A stretch of DNA of 64,000 bases from Micromonospora chaiyaphumensis (GCF_900091435.1 NZ_FMCS01000012.1:62001-126000), one strand, 5' to 3'. Positions 52,537 through 62,535 are shown, numbered from the stretch's first letter. A program made the numbers and translations. Notes: generated from the letters alone by a model not told the origin.

Positions 52537-52833
52537 TCAGACGCACTCGCGGCAGATCAGCTCGCCGTTGCGCTCGACCGCCAGCTGGCTGCGGTGGTGG
52601 ACCAGGAAGCAGCGGGCACACCGGAACTCGTCCTGCTGCATCGGTAGCACCTTGACCGTGAGCTCCTCGTCGGCCAGGTCGGCGCCGGGCAGCTCGAAGC
52701 TCTCGGCCACCTCGGCCTCGTCGACGTCCACGGCGCCCGACTGTGTGTCGACGCGCCGGGCCTTGAGCTCTTCCAGGCTGTCCTCGCCGAGGTCGACCTC
52801 GTCGCGACGCGGGGCGTCGTAGTCGGTGGCCAT
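52537..52833 (-). CDS. DUF4193 family protein (zinc-ribbon-like)
   Basis: 98 residues. An acidic N-terminus (DYDAPRRDEVDLGEDSLEELKARR) is followed by two CxxC knuckles, CARC and CREC, with VHHRSQLA between them, a likely zinc site. DUF4193 is near-universal and highly expressed in actinobacteria; sequence and size suggest an RNA-polymerase- or ribosome-linked factor, but this is unproven. The ATG at 52833 follows GGGAGAG; the longer reading to 52917 was rejected for this reason. Confidence 0.92.
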   Translation of the reverse strand: MATDYDAPRRDEVDLGEDSLEELKARRVDTQSGAVDVDEAEVAESFELPGADLADEELTVKVLPMQQDEFRCARCFLVHHRSQLAVERNGELICRECV

Positions 52834-53254
52834 CGGTTTCACTCTCCCATATCGATATGGTCGCTTCCGGTTGTAACGCCGGACGACGCTGTTTCGGTTC
52901 CGCTGGCCGGCCACCAAATGTGTCGGTCACCCGACCCGACCGTCGTGGGCCGGGACCGCCAGGAAGGAACTCCCCCAGCGAGCGCGGAACCTTACCCCCC
53001 CTTTGGGCGAGGCATGTATACCGCCCTCGCGGCAGAGATGTACGCCCCTGCGCCCGAAGTTGTTCCCAATGTGACTCAGGCGACACGAAGATAGGGGTAG
53101 TAGTACCCGTTCCCTCGGTGGCGCGCCGGTATGTCGGACTGTTTCCACGCGACAGCCGGACAAGCGTTAACCTCAGCGGCGTACTCGACGGCCGGCGGGC
53201 GGACCGACCGCCGGCGGTCGCCGCCACCCAATCACCGTCCGGGGAGCGCCCAGA
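52834..53254. other. 421-base divergent intergenic region
   Basis: It lies between DUF4193 (minus) and the LytR_C gene (plus). It holds a perfect 14-base palindrome (52847-52860), a small GGGTA/TACCC hairpin near 53095 and AT-richer stretches that must contain both promoters. I found no unambiguous -35/-10 pair and no coding sequence. Confidence 0.5.
52847..52860. promoter_or_regulatory. 14-bp palindrome CCATATCGATATGG
   Basis: A perfect palindrome, 14 bases before the DUF4193 ATG, in otherwise GC-rich DNA. It overlaps the ribosome-site flank, so a bound protein would block the gene's transcription. It could also act as an AT-rich -10 region. Confidence 0.5.
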
Positions 53255-53782
53255 ATGAGTTTTGCGCGAGTGCGGGCACTCGTTGTCGTCGGACTGCTGG
53301 CGGCCATCGCCCTGGTCTTCGTCGTGGTCGCGGTGCTCCGCGACACCCAGAGCAAGGCGGGCACCGCCGAGAACTGCCCCGAGGGCTGGCCGATCGCCGA
53401 CGTGCGGCTGCGCGAGCAGAAGGACGTCAAGATCAACGTCTACAACGGCACCGAGGAGGTCGGGCTGGCCGGCAGCGTCGCCGACGACTTCCGCAACCGC
53501 AAGTTCCAGGTCAAGAAGGAGGGCAACGCCCCCAAGGCCGTGGACGACGTGGCGGTGCTGCGCTTCGGCCCCAAGGGCGTCGGCTCCGCACACCTGCTGC
53601 GGGCCTACTTCCTGAACAACGCCAAGCTGGAACCGGACCTGAAGCGCAAGGACGACACGGTCGACGTGATCCTCGGCAACGGATTCCAGCAGCTGGCCAC
53701 CACCACCGAGGTCAACCAGTCCCTGGGTGACCTCGGCTCGCCGCAGGCGCCGGCCGGCACCTGCCCGGGCCCCGTCAAGTAA
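53255..53782 (+). CDS. LytR_C-domain membrane protein
   Basis: 175 residues. One N-terminal helix (about 6-28, ALVVVGLLAAIALVFVVVAVL) anchors an extracytoplasmic LytR_C domain: VKINVYNGTEEVGLAGSVADDFRNRKFQV, AVLRFGPKGVGSAHLLRAYF and VDVILGNGFQQL. It lacks the LCP phosphotransferase domain, so it is a lone accessory module of the kind linked to wall-polymer attachment. The ATG directly follows GCGCCCAGA; GGGGAG lies upstream. A 13-bp terminator follows. Confidence 0.9.
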   Translation: MSFARVRALVVVGLLAAIALVFVVVAVLRDTQSKAGTAENCPEGWPIADVRLREQKDVKINVYNGTEEVGLAGSVADDFRNRKFQVKKEGNAPKAVDDVAVLRFGPKGVGSAHLLRAYFLNNAKLEPDLKRKDDTVDVILGNGFQQLATTTEVNQSLGDLGSPQAPAGTCPGPVK

Positions 53783-53794
53783 CCGCCGTCACGA

Positions 53795-53824
53795 AAGGGG
53801 TGGCCGCCGGAGCGGCCACCCCTT
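53795..53824. terminator. 13-bp hairpin terminator between convergent genes
   Basis: AAGGGGTGGCCGC and GCGGCCACCCCTT pair perfectly round CGGA. It lies 12 bases after the LytR_C gene and 19 before the phosphatase stop. Confidence 0.8.
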
Positions 53825-53843
53825 CTCGTATCGGCGGGACCGG

Positions 53844-54665
53844 TCACGGGCCGCCGGAGGCGTCCAGGGCGGCGAGCCGGGTGTGCAGCGGCTCGTGCAG
53901 CGCGGGCGGCGCGGCGAGCACCAGGTCCGGACCGGGCGGCCGGCCCGACAGCCCGGTCACCAGCAGCCCGGCCTCGCGCGCGACCAGCCCGCCCGCGGCG
54001 AGGTCCCAGGCGGCCAGCCCCTTCTCGTAGTAGGCGTCCACCCGGCCCTCGGCGGCCAGGCAGAGGTCGAGCGCGGCCGCGCCCATCCGGCGGATGTCGC
54101 GCACCTGCGGGATCAACTCGGCGACCACCCGGGCCTGGTGCGCCCGGCGCCCGGCGTCGTAGCCGAACCCGGTGGCCACCAGCGCCTGCCCGAGGTCCGT
54201 CTCGGCGGAGCAGCGCAGCCGCTGCCCGTCCCGCCAGGCGCCGCCGCCCGCGGTGGCGGTCCACTCGTCGCCGGTGACCACGTTGCGCACCACCCCGGCG
54301 ACGACCTCGCCGGCCACCTCCGCGGCCAGCGAGACCGCGCAGTACGGCAGCCCGTAGAGATAGTTGACGGTGCCGTCGATCGGGTCGACGATCCAGCGCA
54401 CCCCGTCCTCGGCGGCCGGGCCGGTCTCCCCCGCGCCGTACTCCTCGCCCAGCACCGCGTCGCCCGGGCGCCGCGCCCGCAGCGCCTCCAGCACCTGGCG
54501 CTCGACCGCCCGGTCGGCCGCCGTGACCACGTCGGTGACGGTGCTCTTGGTCGCGGCGACCGAGACCCCCTCGGCCCGCATCCGGTGCGCGGTGGCCGCG
54601 GCGTCCCGCGCGACCTCGACGGCGATCGTGAGCAGTTCCTGCGGCGTGGGCGCCGAGGCGATCAT
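53844..54665 (-). CDS. Inositol monophosphatase family protein
   Basis: 273 residues. The metal-binding set is complete: Glu-Glu in LGEEYG (about residue 75), WIVDPIDGTVNYLYG (Asp, Ile, Asp near 91-95) and AWDLAAGGLVAREAG (Asp near 215). The family dephosphorylates inositol-1-phosphate or related sugar phosphates; actinobacteria need inositol for PI lipids and mycothiol, and the SuhB-type member usually flanks the principal sigma factor, as here. AAGGGG lies before the ATG. Confidence 0.93.
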   Translation of the reverse strand: MIASAPTPQELLTIAVEVARDAAATAHRMRAEGVSVAATKSTVTDVVTAADRAVERQVLEALRARRPGDAVLGEEYGAGETGPAAEDGVRWIVDPIDGTVNYLYGLPYCAVSLAAEVAGEVVAGVVRNVVTGDEWTATAGGGAWRDGQRLRCSAETDLGQALVATGFGYDAGRRAHQARVVAELIPQVRDIRRMGAAALDLCLAAEGRVDAYYEKGLAAWDLAAGGLVAREAGLLVTGLSGRPPGPDLVLAAPPALHEPLHTRLAALDASGGP

Positions 54666-54803
54666 GTTCGTCCCCTTCCGGCACGATCCGGACCGGCCGG
54701 TTCGTGCGCGGGTATCATCCTTACAAAGTCCACAACTGTGCCTAATCAGTGGTCCGTACGGCCGGTCCACCGTGCGGCGCAGGATGATCGCCGCAGACGG
54801 CGT

Positions 54804-54809
54804 TACAAT
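54804..54809 (+). promoter_or_regulatory. Possible -10 box TACAAT upstream of sigA
   Basis: TACAAT in CGTTACAATTC is the best -10 match in the 287-base region before the sigma factor, 144 bases from its GTG. The -35 region (about 54781-54786) is weak, so the assignment is tentative. Confidence 0.4.
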
Positions 54810-54952
54810 TCACCCTGCCCCACGCGCCACGGACCGCCAGCGACCGGTCGGCCCGGGACACGGGGGTCCCTCAACGACATCGCCCGGCACGGCGTTCCGC
54901 ACTGCGCCGGACGACCCGGCCGTGCTCGCTCTTCGCCTCCGGAAGGTCATTC

Positions 54953-56563
<1,611 letters not shown>

Positions 56564-56808
56564 CCGCCACGCGTCAACCAGACGTGTCGGTTTGATCACC
56601 AGCCGTAGAACACTCTCCGGTGACCTGACGGTTGCCCGTTTGTGATCGTTGACGTGGCACCCTTGGTGCACGGCACACTGTCTTCCACGCCAGGTGTGAC
56701 CTCCGTCCCCGACGGGCACACAGGGAAGGCAGGGCCCGAGAAGGGTGTTGCACGATAGGTGAGCAACCGAAGAGAGTGTTCATCGGTGACGACCAGAGGA
56801 GGAAGGCG

Positions 56809-57042
56809 ATGACCCCGACCCTCACGCCGCCGCCCGAGACGGTGAGCCCCCCGGCCGCCGATGAACGGTGCGACCGCTGCAATGCTGCCGGCAAGCTCCG
56901 GATCACTCTGGCGGGTGGGAGCGAGCTGGTGTTCTGTGGGCACCACGCGAACAAGTACGCGGAGGATCTCGTGAAGATCACCGTGCGCTACGCGTCGGAC
57001 CCGGAGTTCAGCTGGCGTGGCGCCGATCTGATGGCGAACTGA
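56809..57042 (+). CDS. DUF7455-type small zinc-knuckle protein
   Basis: 77 residues. A short Pro/Thr-rich start precedes a compact domain: CDRCNAAGKLRITLAGGSELVFCGHHANKYAEDL, with CxxC and CGHH as likely zinc ligands. It is conserved after sigA in actinobacteria. Function unknown. The ATG at 56809 follows AGAGGAGGAAGG; in-frame codons from 56776 were left out. A classic terminator follows. Confidence 0.9.
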   Translation: MTPTLTPPPETVSPPAADERCDRCNAAGKLRITLAGGSELVFCGHHANKYAEDLVKITVRYASDPEFSWRGADLMAN

Positions 57043-57065
57043 GTAAGGAATCCGCAACTCGACAT

Positions 57066-57107
57066 AAAGCCGGCCGGAGGTCCCCAGGGACCTCCGGCCG
57101 GCTTTTT
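57066..57107 (+). terminator. Intrinsic terminator with T-run
   Basis: AAAGCCGGCCGGAGGTCC (57066-57083) pairs with 57088-57105 round CCAG and is followed by TTTTT. The only textbook rho-independent terminator in the window. Confidence 0.9.
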
Positions 57108-57130
57108 ACGCACCCACCCGCCACCCGCCT

Positions 57131-57170
57131 CGCCCCCGCTCGCCCCCGCTCGCCCCCGCTCGCCCCCGCC
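57131..57170. repeat. Tandem 10-mer CGCCCCCGCT
   Basis: Four consecutive copies (the last ends CC), with degenerate flanks on both sides; a short microsatellite-like array in the intergenic region. Confidence 0.8.
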
Positions 57171-57180
57171 TCGCCCCGTC

Positions 57181-57235
57181 GATCATGAAGTTGGCGGCAG
57201 TTTCAGAGATCCACATCGCCGCTAACCTCATGATC
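57181..57235. repeat. Extragenic inverted repeat bounded by GATC
   Basis: GATCATGAAGTTGGCGGC (57181-57198) matches the complement of 57218-57235 at 16 of 18 positions. The spacer holds TTTCAGAGATCCACAT. It is not needed as a terminator, since one lies just upstream. Confidence 0.7.
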
Positions 57236-57250
57236 ACCCGGACCGGGTGA

Positions 57251-57288
57251 GGGGGCCGGGGGGGCCGGGGGGCCGGGGGCCGGGGGGG
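57251..57288. repeat. G-tract run, possible G-quadruplex
   Basis: Five runs of five to seven G separated by CC occur on the plus strand, ending 5 bases before the helicase gene's stop codon. C-rich on the helicase mRNA strand. Confidence 0.6.
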
Positions 57289-57292
57289 TGGT

Positions 57293-59026
57293 TTAGAGGG
57301 TTTGGACCGTGGCGATGCGTTCTTCCAGTTGTTCGATCGTCGCCTGGGCGCTCGGGGGGCCGCCGCAGAGGCGGCGCAGCTCGGCGTGGATCTTGCCGTG
57401 GGGCTGGCCGGTGCGGTGGTGCCGGGCGGCCACCAGGGCGTTCAGCTGCCGCCGGAGGGCCACCCGACGCTGGGCCGCACTCATCGGCGGCGGGGCCGCC
57501 GACGGGGCCGCAGCGGCCGGCTCAGCGGTCCGCTGGGCGGCCCTGCGCCGCTGCGCGGCGAGCTGCTCGGCCTGTCGCTTGGTGAGCAGCATGGAGACCT
57601 GGTCGGCGGTGAGCAGCCCGGGCAGGCCGAGGTATTCCTCCTCCTCCGGGGTGCCCGCCTGGGCGGCGGTGCCGAACGACGCGCCGTCGAAGATCACCTG
57701 GTCCAGCTCGGCGGTCGCGGAGAGCGCGGCGAAGCGCTTCTCCAGCTCGCCGCTGGCCTGGTCGTCCCGCTGGGCACGCTCCAGCAGGTCGTCGTCGAAG
57801 CCGTCGGAGTCCTTGGGCTTGCCGAGCACGTGGTCCCGCTCGGCCTCCATCTCGCTGGCCAGGCCCAGCAGGTGCGGCACGCTGGGCAGGAAGACCGAGG
57901 CCGTCTCGCCGGGCCGGCGGGCCCGGACGAACCGGCCGATCGCCTGCGCGAAGTAGAGCGGGGTGCTGGCGCTGGTCGCGTAGACGCCGACGGCCAGCCG
58001 GGGGATGTCGACGCCCTCGGACACCATCCGCACCGCGACGAGCCATCGTTGCTCGGAGGCCGCGAACGTCGCGATCCGCGCGGAGGCGCCCTGGTCGTCG
58101 GAGAGCACCACGGCGGCCTTCTCACCGGTCACCTGCTCCAGCAGCTTGGCGTAGGAGCGGGCCACCTGCTGGTCGCTGGCGATCACGAGGCCGCCGGCGT
58201 CGGGCATGCCGTTGGCGCGCAGCACGGTCAGCCGGGCGTCGGCGGCCCGCAGCACCTGCGGCATCCAGTCGCCGGCCGGGTCCAGCGCGGTACGCCAGGC
58301 CTGCGCGATGAGGTCCTGCGTCATCGGCTCGCCCAGCCGGGCGGCCAGTTCCTCGCCCGCGTTGGTGCGCCACCGGGTCTCCCCCGAGTACGCCAGGAAG
58401 AGCACCGGCCGGACCACGCCCTCGCGCAGCGCGTCGGAGTAGCCGTAGACCGAGTCGGCGCGGGAGCGGAGCAGCCCGTCCCCGCCCCGCTCGTAGCTGA
58501 CGAACGGGATCGGGTTGTCGTCGGAGCGGAACGGCGTGCCGGTGAGCATCAGCCGGCGTACGGCGGGTTCGAAGGCCGCCTTGACGCCGTCGCCCCAGGT
58601 GCGGGAGTCACCGGCGTGGTGGATCTCGTCGAGGATGACCAGGGTGCGCCGGGTCATGGTGCGCCGCCGGTGCACCTGCGGCGCCATGCCCACCTGGGCG
58701 TAGGTGACGACCGCGCCGTGGAAGTCGGCCGCGGAGTGCAGGTCGGCGTTGCGGAAGGCGGCGTCGAGCTGGATGCCGACCCGGGCGGCGGACTCGGCCC
58801 ACTGGGTCTTCAGGTGCTCGGTCGGGGCGACCACGGTGACCGCCTCGACGGTGCCGTCGTTCAGCAGCTCGGCGGCGATCCGGAGGGCGAAGGTGGTCTT
58901 GCCGGCGCCGGGCGTGGCGACCGCCGTGAAGTCCTCGGTGCGGCGGCGCAGGTACTCCACCATCGCCTTGCGTTGCCAGGCACGCAGGGGTGGGAACGTG
59001 TCGAGCGCCGGCAACCGCGGTGCCAC
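57293..59026 (-). CDS. Superfamily 2 DNA/RNA helicase (DEAD/DEAH type)
   Basis: 577 residues. Walker A is in ATPGAGKTTFALR, motif II is LDEIHHAGD, motif III LTGTPFRSD, and motifs V-VI MVSEGVDIPRLAVG and AQAIGRFVRARRP. After the two RecA lobes a charged tail (about 430-577) contains a helical segment (QRRVALRRQLNALVAARHH). The family resembles the type-I restriction/UvrB-like SF2 helicases conserved beside sigA in actinobacteria. The GTG at 59026 follows GGAGAGGAG by 6 bases; an extension to 59161 is not supported. TAA stop. Confidence 0.92.
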   Translation of the reverse strand: MAPRLPALDTFPPLRAWQRKAMVEYLRRRTEDFTAVATPGAGKTTFALRIAAELLNDGTVEAVTVVAPTEHLKTQWAESAARVGIQLDAAFRNADLHSAADFHGAVVTYAQVGMAPQVHRRRTMTRRTLVILDEIHHAGDSRTWGDGVKAAFEPAVRRLMLTGTPFRSDDNPIPFVSYERGGDGLLRSRADSVYGYSDALREGVVRPVLFLAYSGETRWRTNAGEELAARLGEPMTQDLIAQAWRTALDPAGDWMPQVLRAADARLTVLRANGMPDAGGLVIASDQQVARSYAKLLEQVTGEKAAVVLSDDQGASARIATFAASEQRWLVAVRMVSEGVDIPRLAVGVYATSASTPLYFAQAIGRFVRARRPGETASVFLPSVPHLLGLASEMEAERDHVLGKPKDSDGFDDDLLERAQRDDQASGELEKRFAALSATAELDQVIFDGASFGTAAQAGTPEEEEYLGLPGLLTADQVSMLLTKRQAEQLAAQRRRAAQRTAEPAAAAPSAAPPPMSAAQRRVALRRQLNALVAARHHRTGQPHGKIHAELRRLCGGPPSAQATIEQLEERIATVQTL

Positions 59027-59206
59027 GCGTAGCTCCTCTCCGACCGCACGACGGCGGACCCCGGCCGAGGGCCACGGGTGCCGCCGCCCATGAAAACGCC
59101 CTCGCGCATCCGGTGCCGCGAAGGCCGACTCAGCATAACCAGCGGGGGCGTTCCGCCCCACTCGACGCCACGCTGGTCACATCCGCCCACCCCGCCGCGC
59201 GACGGC

Positions 59207-59857
59207 TCAGAGCTGCGGTCCCCGGGCGCCGGTGCGCGGCGGCCGCAGCGCCGGCACCGGGGCGGACCAGCGCCGCCGCAGGGACACCAGGCGCAGCGCG
59301 AAGACGAAGACGGCCGCGGCGGTCAGCGGCACCGCGGTCGCCGCCCCGTACGCCGACAGCAGCGCCACGGCGATCGAGCCGGCGAGCGCGGCCACGGCGT
59401 AGATCTCCCGGCGCAGCACCACGGGGATCTCGCCGGTGAGCAGGTCGCGGCCCAGCCCGCCGCCGATCGCCGTGAGCATGCCGATCATGCAGGCGCCGAC
59501 GGCCGGCACGTGGGCGTCGAGGGCCTTGAGCGTGCCGGTGACGGTGAACAGGGCGAGACCGGCCGCGTCGAGCACCAGCACGGTGGTGCGCAGCCGGGCG
59601 AACTGGGGATGGAGCCAGAAGATGGCGGCGGCGGTGACCGCCGCGGTGACCGCGTACCGCCAGTCGCCGAAGGCCAGCGGGGGCACCTCGTCGATGACCA
59701 GGTCGCGGAAGATCCCGCCGCCGAGGGCGGCCACGACGCCGACGAAGACCACCCCGAAGAGATCGAGCCGTTTGGCCACCGCCGCGGAGGCGCCGGAGGC
59801 CGCGAAGACGGCCACGCCGGTGAGGTCGGCGAGGAGCAGGGCGGTGGAGGTGGTCAC
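59207..59857 (-). CDS. TRIC/UPF0126-family membrane channel
   Basis: 216 residues with seven helices in two repeated units, each carrying the family glycine motif: ALGGGIFRDLVIDEVPP and AIGGGLGRDLLTGEIPV. TRIC proteins are trimeric cation channels; bacterial ones (YadS-like) have unclear roles. The GTG at 59857 follows TAACCT by 6 bases, a leaderless layout. Single gene between the helicase and DUF3039. Confidence 0.93.
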   Translation of the reverse strand: MTTSTALLLADLTGVAVFAASGASAAVAKRLDLFGVVFVGVVAALGGGIFRDLVIDEVPPLAFGDWRYAVTAAVTAAAIFWLHPQFARLRTTVLVLDAAGLALFTVTGTLKALDAHVPAVGACMIGMLTAIGGGLGRDLLTGEIPVVLRREIYAVAALAGSIAVALLSAYGAATAVPLTAAAVFVFALRLVSLRRRWSAPVPALRPPRTGARGPQL

Positions 59858-59863
59858 CGCCGC

Positions 59864-59869
59864 AGGTTA
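59864..59869 (-). promoter_or_regulatory. -10 box TAACCT for the TRIC gene (leaderless start)
   Basis: TAACCT, six bases (GCGGCG), then GTG. It lies 29 bases from the DUF3039 stop. Confidence 0.5.
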
Positions 59870-59897
59870 CGCGGGCGGCCGGATCGGCCGCCCGGGA

Positions 59898-60116
59898 TCA
59901 CTCGGCGTACGAGTCGTAGATCTCCTTGCACTTGGGGCAGACCGGGGAACCCGGCTTGGCCGCCTTGGTGACCGGGAACGTCTCGCCGCACAGGGCCACC
60001 ACGAAGGTGCCCATGACGGCACTCTCCGCGATCTTCTCCTTGCGGACGTAGTGGAACATCTCCGGGCCGGTGTCGGCGTCCTTCAGCTCGGGACGCTCGA
60101 GAACCTCTGTACTCAC
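59898..60116 (-). CDS. DUF3039 family protein
   Basis: 72 residues. Three Cys in VALCGETFPV and PVCPKCKEIYD suggest a zinc site. It fits DUF3039, a small actinobacterial family of unknown function. GGAGG precedes the GTG by 7 bases; codons upstream to 60212 overlap the divergent psuG promoter and were not used. Confidence 0.9.
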   Translation of the reverse strand: MSTEVLERPELKDADTGPEMFHYVRKEKIAESAVMGTFVVALCGETFPVTKAAKPGSPVCPKCKEIYDSYAE

Positions 60117-60191
60117 GACTACACCTCCAACGGTCCAGTTTTGCAGGTCGATCCGGCCCGGTCCACCTGGGCCCGCGCCGGAAGCGGCCCG

Positions 60192-60197
60192 TACCGT
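60192..60197 (+). promoter_or_regulatory. -10 box TACCGT for psuG (leaderless start)
   Basis: TACCGT, seven bases, then GTG at 60205. It has the same box sequence as msrB. Confidence 0.5.
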
Positions 60198-60204
60198 AGC
60201 CGAA

Positions 60205-61140
60205 GTGACCAACTTTCACATCAGTCTCGGCACCGAGGTGGCCGGCGCCCTGCGCGACGGGCGCCCGGTCGTCGCCCTGGAGAGCACCATCGTCTCGCAC
60301 GGCCTGCCCCGGCCGGACAATCTTCACGTCGCGCGCCAGATCGAGCAGGCGGTACGGGACGCGGGGGCCGTCCCGGCCACCATCGGGATGGTCGCCGGTG
60401 AGCTGATCGTGGGGCTGGACGACGCCCAGCTCACCCGCCTCGCCACCGTCGACGGGGTGAGCAAGCTCTCGGTGCGCGACCTCGCCGTGGCGGCGGCGAC
60501 CGGCGCCGACGGCGCCACCACGGTGGCGGCGACCAGTGCGGTGGCCGCGGCGGCGGGAATCGGGGTCTTCGCCACCGGCGGGCTCGGCGGGGTGCACCGG
60601 GAGGCGGCGCAGACCTTCGACGAGTCGGCCGACCTGGTCACCCTGGCCCGGACCCCGATCGCCGTGGTCTGCGCCGGCGTGAAGTCGATCCTCGACGTGG
60701 GCGCCACCGTGGAACGGCTGGAGACCCTCGGGGTCAGCGTGGTGGGCTACCGCACCCGCCGCTTCCCCGGGTTCTACCTGACCGACGCCGGCTTCGACCT
60801 GGACTGGTCGGTGGAGTCGCCGGAGCAGGCGGCCGACGTGCTGACCGCCCGCCGGGAGCAGGGCGTGCACCGGGGCGGGCTGATCGTGGCGAACCCGCTG
60901 CCGGTCGACGAGCAGCTCGACCCGGCGCTGCACGACCGCACCCTGGCCGCAGGCCTGGAGATGCTGGCCCGCGACGGGGTGACCGGCAAGGCCGTGACCC
61001 CGTTCCTGCTGGCTCACTTCCACTCCGCCACCGAGGGCGCCAGCCTGGCCGTGAACGTGCGGATCATCCTGCGCAACGCCGACCTGGCGGCGCGGATCGC
61101 GGTCGCCGCGGCGGCCCGCCGCACCGTCACCTCGGCATGA
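60205..61140 (+). CDS. psuG: Pseudouridine-5'-phosphate glycosidase
   Basis: 311 residues. It splits pseudouridine 5'-phosphate into uracil and ribose 5-phosphate. Family hallmarks: ALESTIVSHGLPRPDN near residue 22, TIGMVAGELIVGL, FATGGLGGVHR, VVCAGVKSILD, GYRTRRFPGFY and NPLPVDEQLD. The GTG at 60205 was chosen on the TACCGT box and family length. It overlaps psuK by 4 bases (ATGA), giving a complete two-step pseudouridine salvage route. Confidence 0.95.
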   Translation: MTNFHISLGTEVAGALRDGRPVVALESTIVSHGLPRPDNLHVARQIEQAVRDAGAVPATIGMVAGELIVGLDDAQLTRLATVDGVSKLSVRDLAVAAATGADGATTVAATSAVAAAAGIGVFATGGLGGVHREAAQTFDESADLVTLARTPIAVVCAGVKSILDVGATVERLETLGVSVVGYRTRRFPGFYLTDAGFDLDWSVESPEQAADVLTARREQGVHRGGLIVANPLPVDEQLDPALHDRTLAAGLEMLARDGVTGKAVTPFLLAHFHSATEGASLAVNVRIILRNADLAARIAVAAAARRTVTSA

Positions 61141-62033
61141 GCCCCGAGCCGCGCATCGTCGTCGTCGGCGACGTGATCACCGACGTGCTCGCGGTGCTCT
61201 CCGGCCCCCTCGCCACCGGCTCGGACACCGCGGCCGGGATCCGGTTCAGCGGCGGCGGCCAGGCGGCGAACACCGCGGCCTGGCTCGCCGGCCAGGGGGC
61301 GGCCGTCACGCTGGTCGCCGCGGTCGGCGATGACGAGACGGGCCGCGAGCGGGTCGCCGAACTGGAGCGGGTCGGGGTGACCTGCGCGGTGGAGCGCCAC
61401 GAGGGCTACCCGACGGGCAGCGTCATCGTGCTCACCCACGACGGGGAGCGCACCATGGTCAGCCAGCGCGGGGCGAACCTGCGGCTGACCACCGGGCACG
61501 TCGACCGGGCCGTCGCGGCGGCGGCCGACGCCGGGCACCTGCACCTGTCCGCGTACACCCTGCTGGACGTCGGGTCGCGCGGCGCGGGCCTGCGCGCGCT
61601 GGCCGCCGCCCGCGAGCGCGGGCTCACCACCAGCGTCGACGCGGCCTCCGCGGCGCCGCTGCGGCGGGTCGGCACGGCGTTCCTGACCTGGGTACGCGAC
61701 GTCGACCTGCTGCTGGTCAACACGGACGAGGCGACGGTGCTGGCCGGCGGGCTGGACCCGGCGGCGCAGGCGCGGGCGCTGACCTCGGTGGCCCGGCGGG
61801 TGGTGGTGAAGCGGGGGGCGGCCGGCGCGGTCTGGGTGGACCGGACCGGGCTGGTCGAGACGGCCCCGGCGCCCGGAGTGGCCGTGGTGGACGTGACCGG
61901 GGCGGGCGACGCCTTCGCCGCCGGCCTGCTCACCGCCTGGCTGGCCGGCGCGGACCCGCGCACGGCGCTGGCCCGGGCCGGCGACCTCGGCGCCCTGGCG
62001 GTCACCACCGTCGGCGCCCGCCCCCAGCCCTGA
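61137..62033 (+). CDS. psuK: PfkB-family sugar kinase, probable pseudouridine kinase
   Basis: 298 residues. PfkB motifs: VGDVITDVLAV at the N-terminus, FSGGGQAANTAAWLAGQGA (first glycine motif) and DVTGAGDAFAAGLLTAWLAG (catalytic Asp, anion hole). Coupling to psuG indicates that it phosphorylates pseudouridine for the glycosidase; by sequence alone it could be another nucleoside or sugar kinase. It is followed at once by a hairpin. Confidence 0.9.
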   Translation: MSPEPRIVVVGDVITDVLAVLSGPLATGSDTAAGIRFSGGGQAANTAAWLAGQGAAVTLVAAVGDDETGRERVAELERVGVTCAVERHEGYPTGSVIVLTHDGERTMVSQRGANLRLTTGHVDRAVAAAADAGHLHLSAYTLLDVGSRGAGLRALAAARERGLTTSVDAASAAPLRRVGTAFLTWVRDVDLLLVNTDEATVLAGGLDPAAQARALTSVARRVVVKRGAAGAVWVDRTGLVETAPAPGVAVVDVTGAGDAFAAGLLTAWLAGADPRTALARAGDLGALAVTTVGARPQP

Positions 62034-62040
62034 AACGGCG

Positions 62041-62073
62041 GACCGGTCCGGGCGGCTGCCGCCCGGGCCGGTC
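62041..62073. terminator. Hairpin between psuK and DUF3099
   Basis: GACCGGTCCGGGCGG pairs with 62059-62073 over 15 positions including one T-G wobble, round a short CTG loop. It overlaps the stop codon of the convergent DUF3099 gene. Confidence 0.75.
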
Positions 62074-62431
62074 AGGGCTCGGCGTCGATGACCTTGTGGG
62101 GGCGCTCCTCGGCGGACAGCGCCATGGGCGGGGTCTCGTCGCGGTGGCGGGGCTGGAACTTCCCGGCCAGGCGGTGCTGCTCCTTGGGCGGGCGGTCGTT
62201 GGCCAGCAGCACGGCGAGCCACGGGATGAGCACCATCCCGAGACCGCAGAGCGGCAGCCAGAGCCAGAGCAGCGGCGCCTTGACGCCCATCAGAACCGCA
62301 CCGATCACCAGGCACACGACCCGGATTCCCATCATCAGCACGTAGCGCTTCTGCCGGCTGGTGAGCTGGTCGTCCTGGCTGCGCGAGGCGTCGGTGATCA
62401 GGATCGGCTGATACGCCTGACGCTTCACCAC
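62072..62431 (-). CDS. DUF3099 family membrane protein
   Basis: 119 residues. SRQKRYVLMMGIRVVCLVIGAVLMG and a second helix (LLWLWLPLCGLGMVLIPWLAVLLAND) form a two-helix hairpin; both ends are cytoplasmic and charged. Fits DUF3099. GAGGAGG is 3-6 bases before the GTG GTG pair, either of which may serve as start. Function unknown. Confidence 0.88.
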   Translation of the reverse strand: MVKRQAYQPILITDASRSQDDQLTSRQKRYVLMMGIRVVCLVIGAVLMGVKAPLLWLWLPLCGLGMVLIPWLAVLLANDRPPKEQHRLAGKFQPRHRDETPPMALSAEERPHKVIDAEP

Positions 62432-62523
62432 GGACCTCCTCGAGGGGATTACGACTCATCCTGTCACCCCTGACGGATGATCGGCGAAAATCGTGACAAG
62501 GCAGTCGCGTGTTACGCACGTGG

Positions 62524-62529
62524 TACGCT
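62524..62529 (+). promoter_or_regulatory. -10 box TACGCT for the toxin-antitoxin pair (leaderless start)
   Basis: TACGCT, six bases (CGCCTC), then GTG at 62536. This rules against an in-frame GTG at 62509, which lies upstream of the box. Confidence 0.5.
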
Positions 62530-62535
62530 CGCCTC

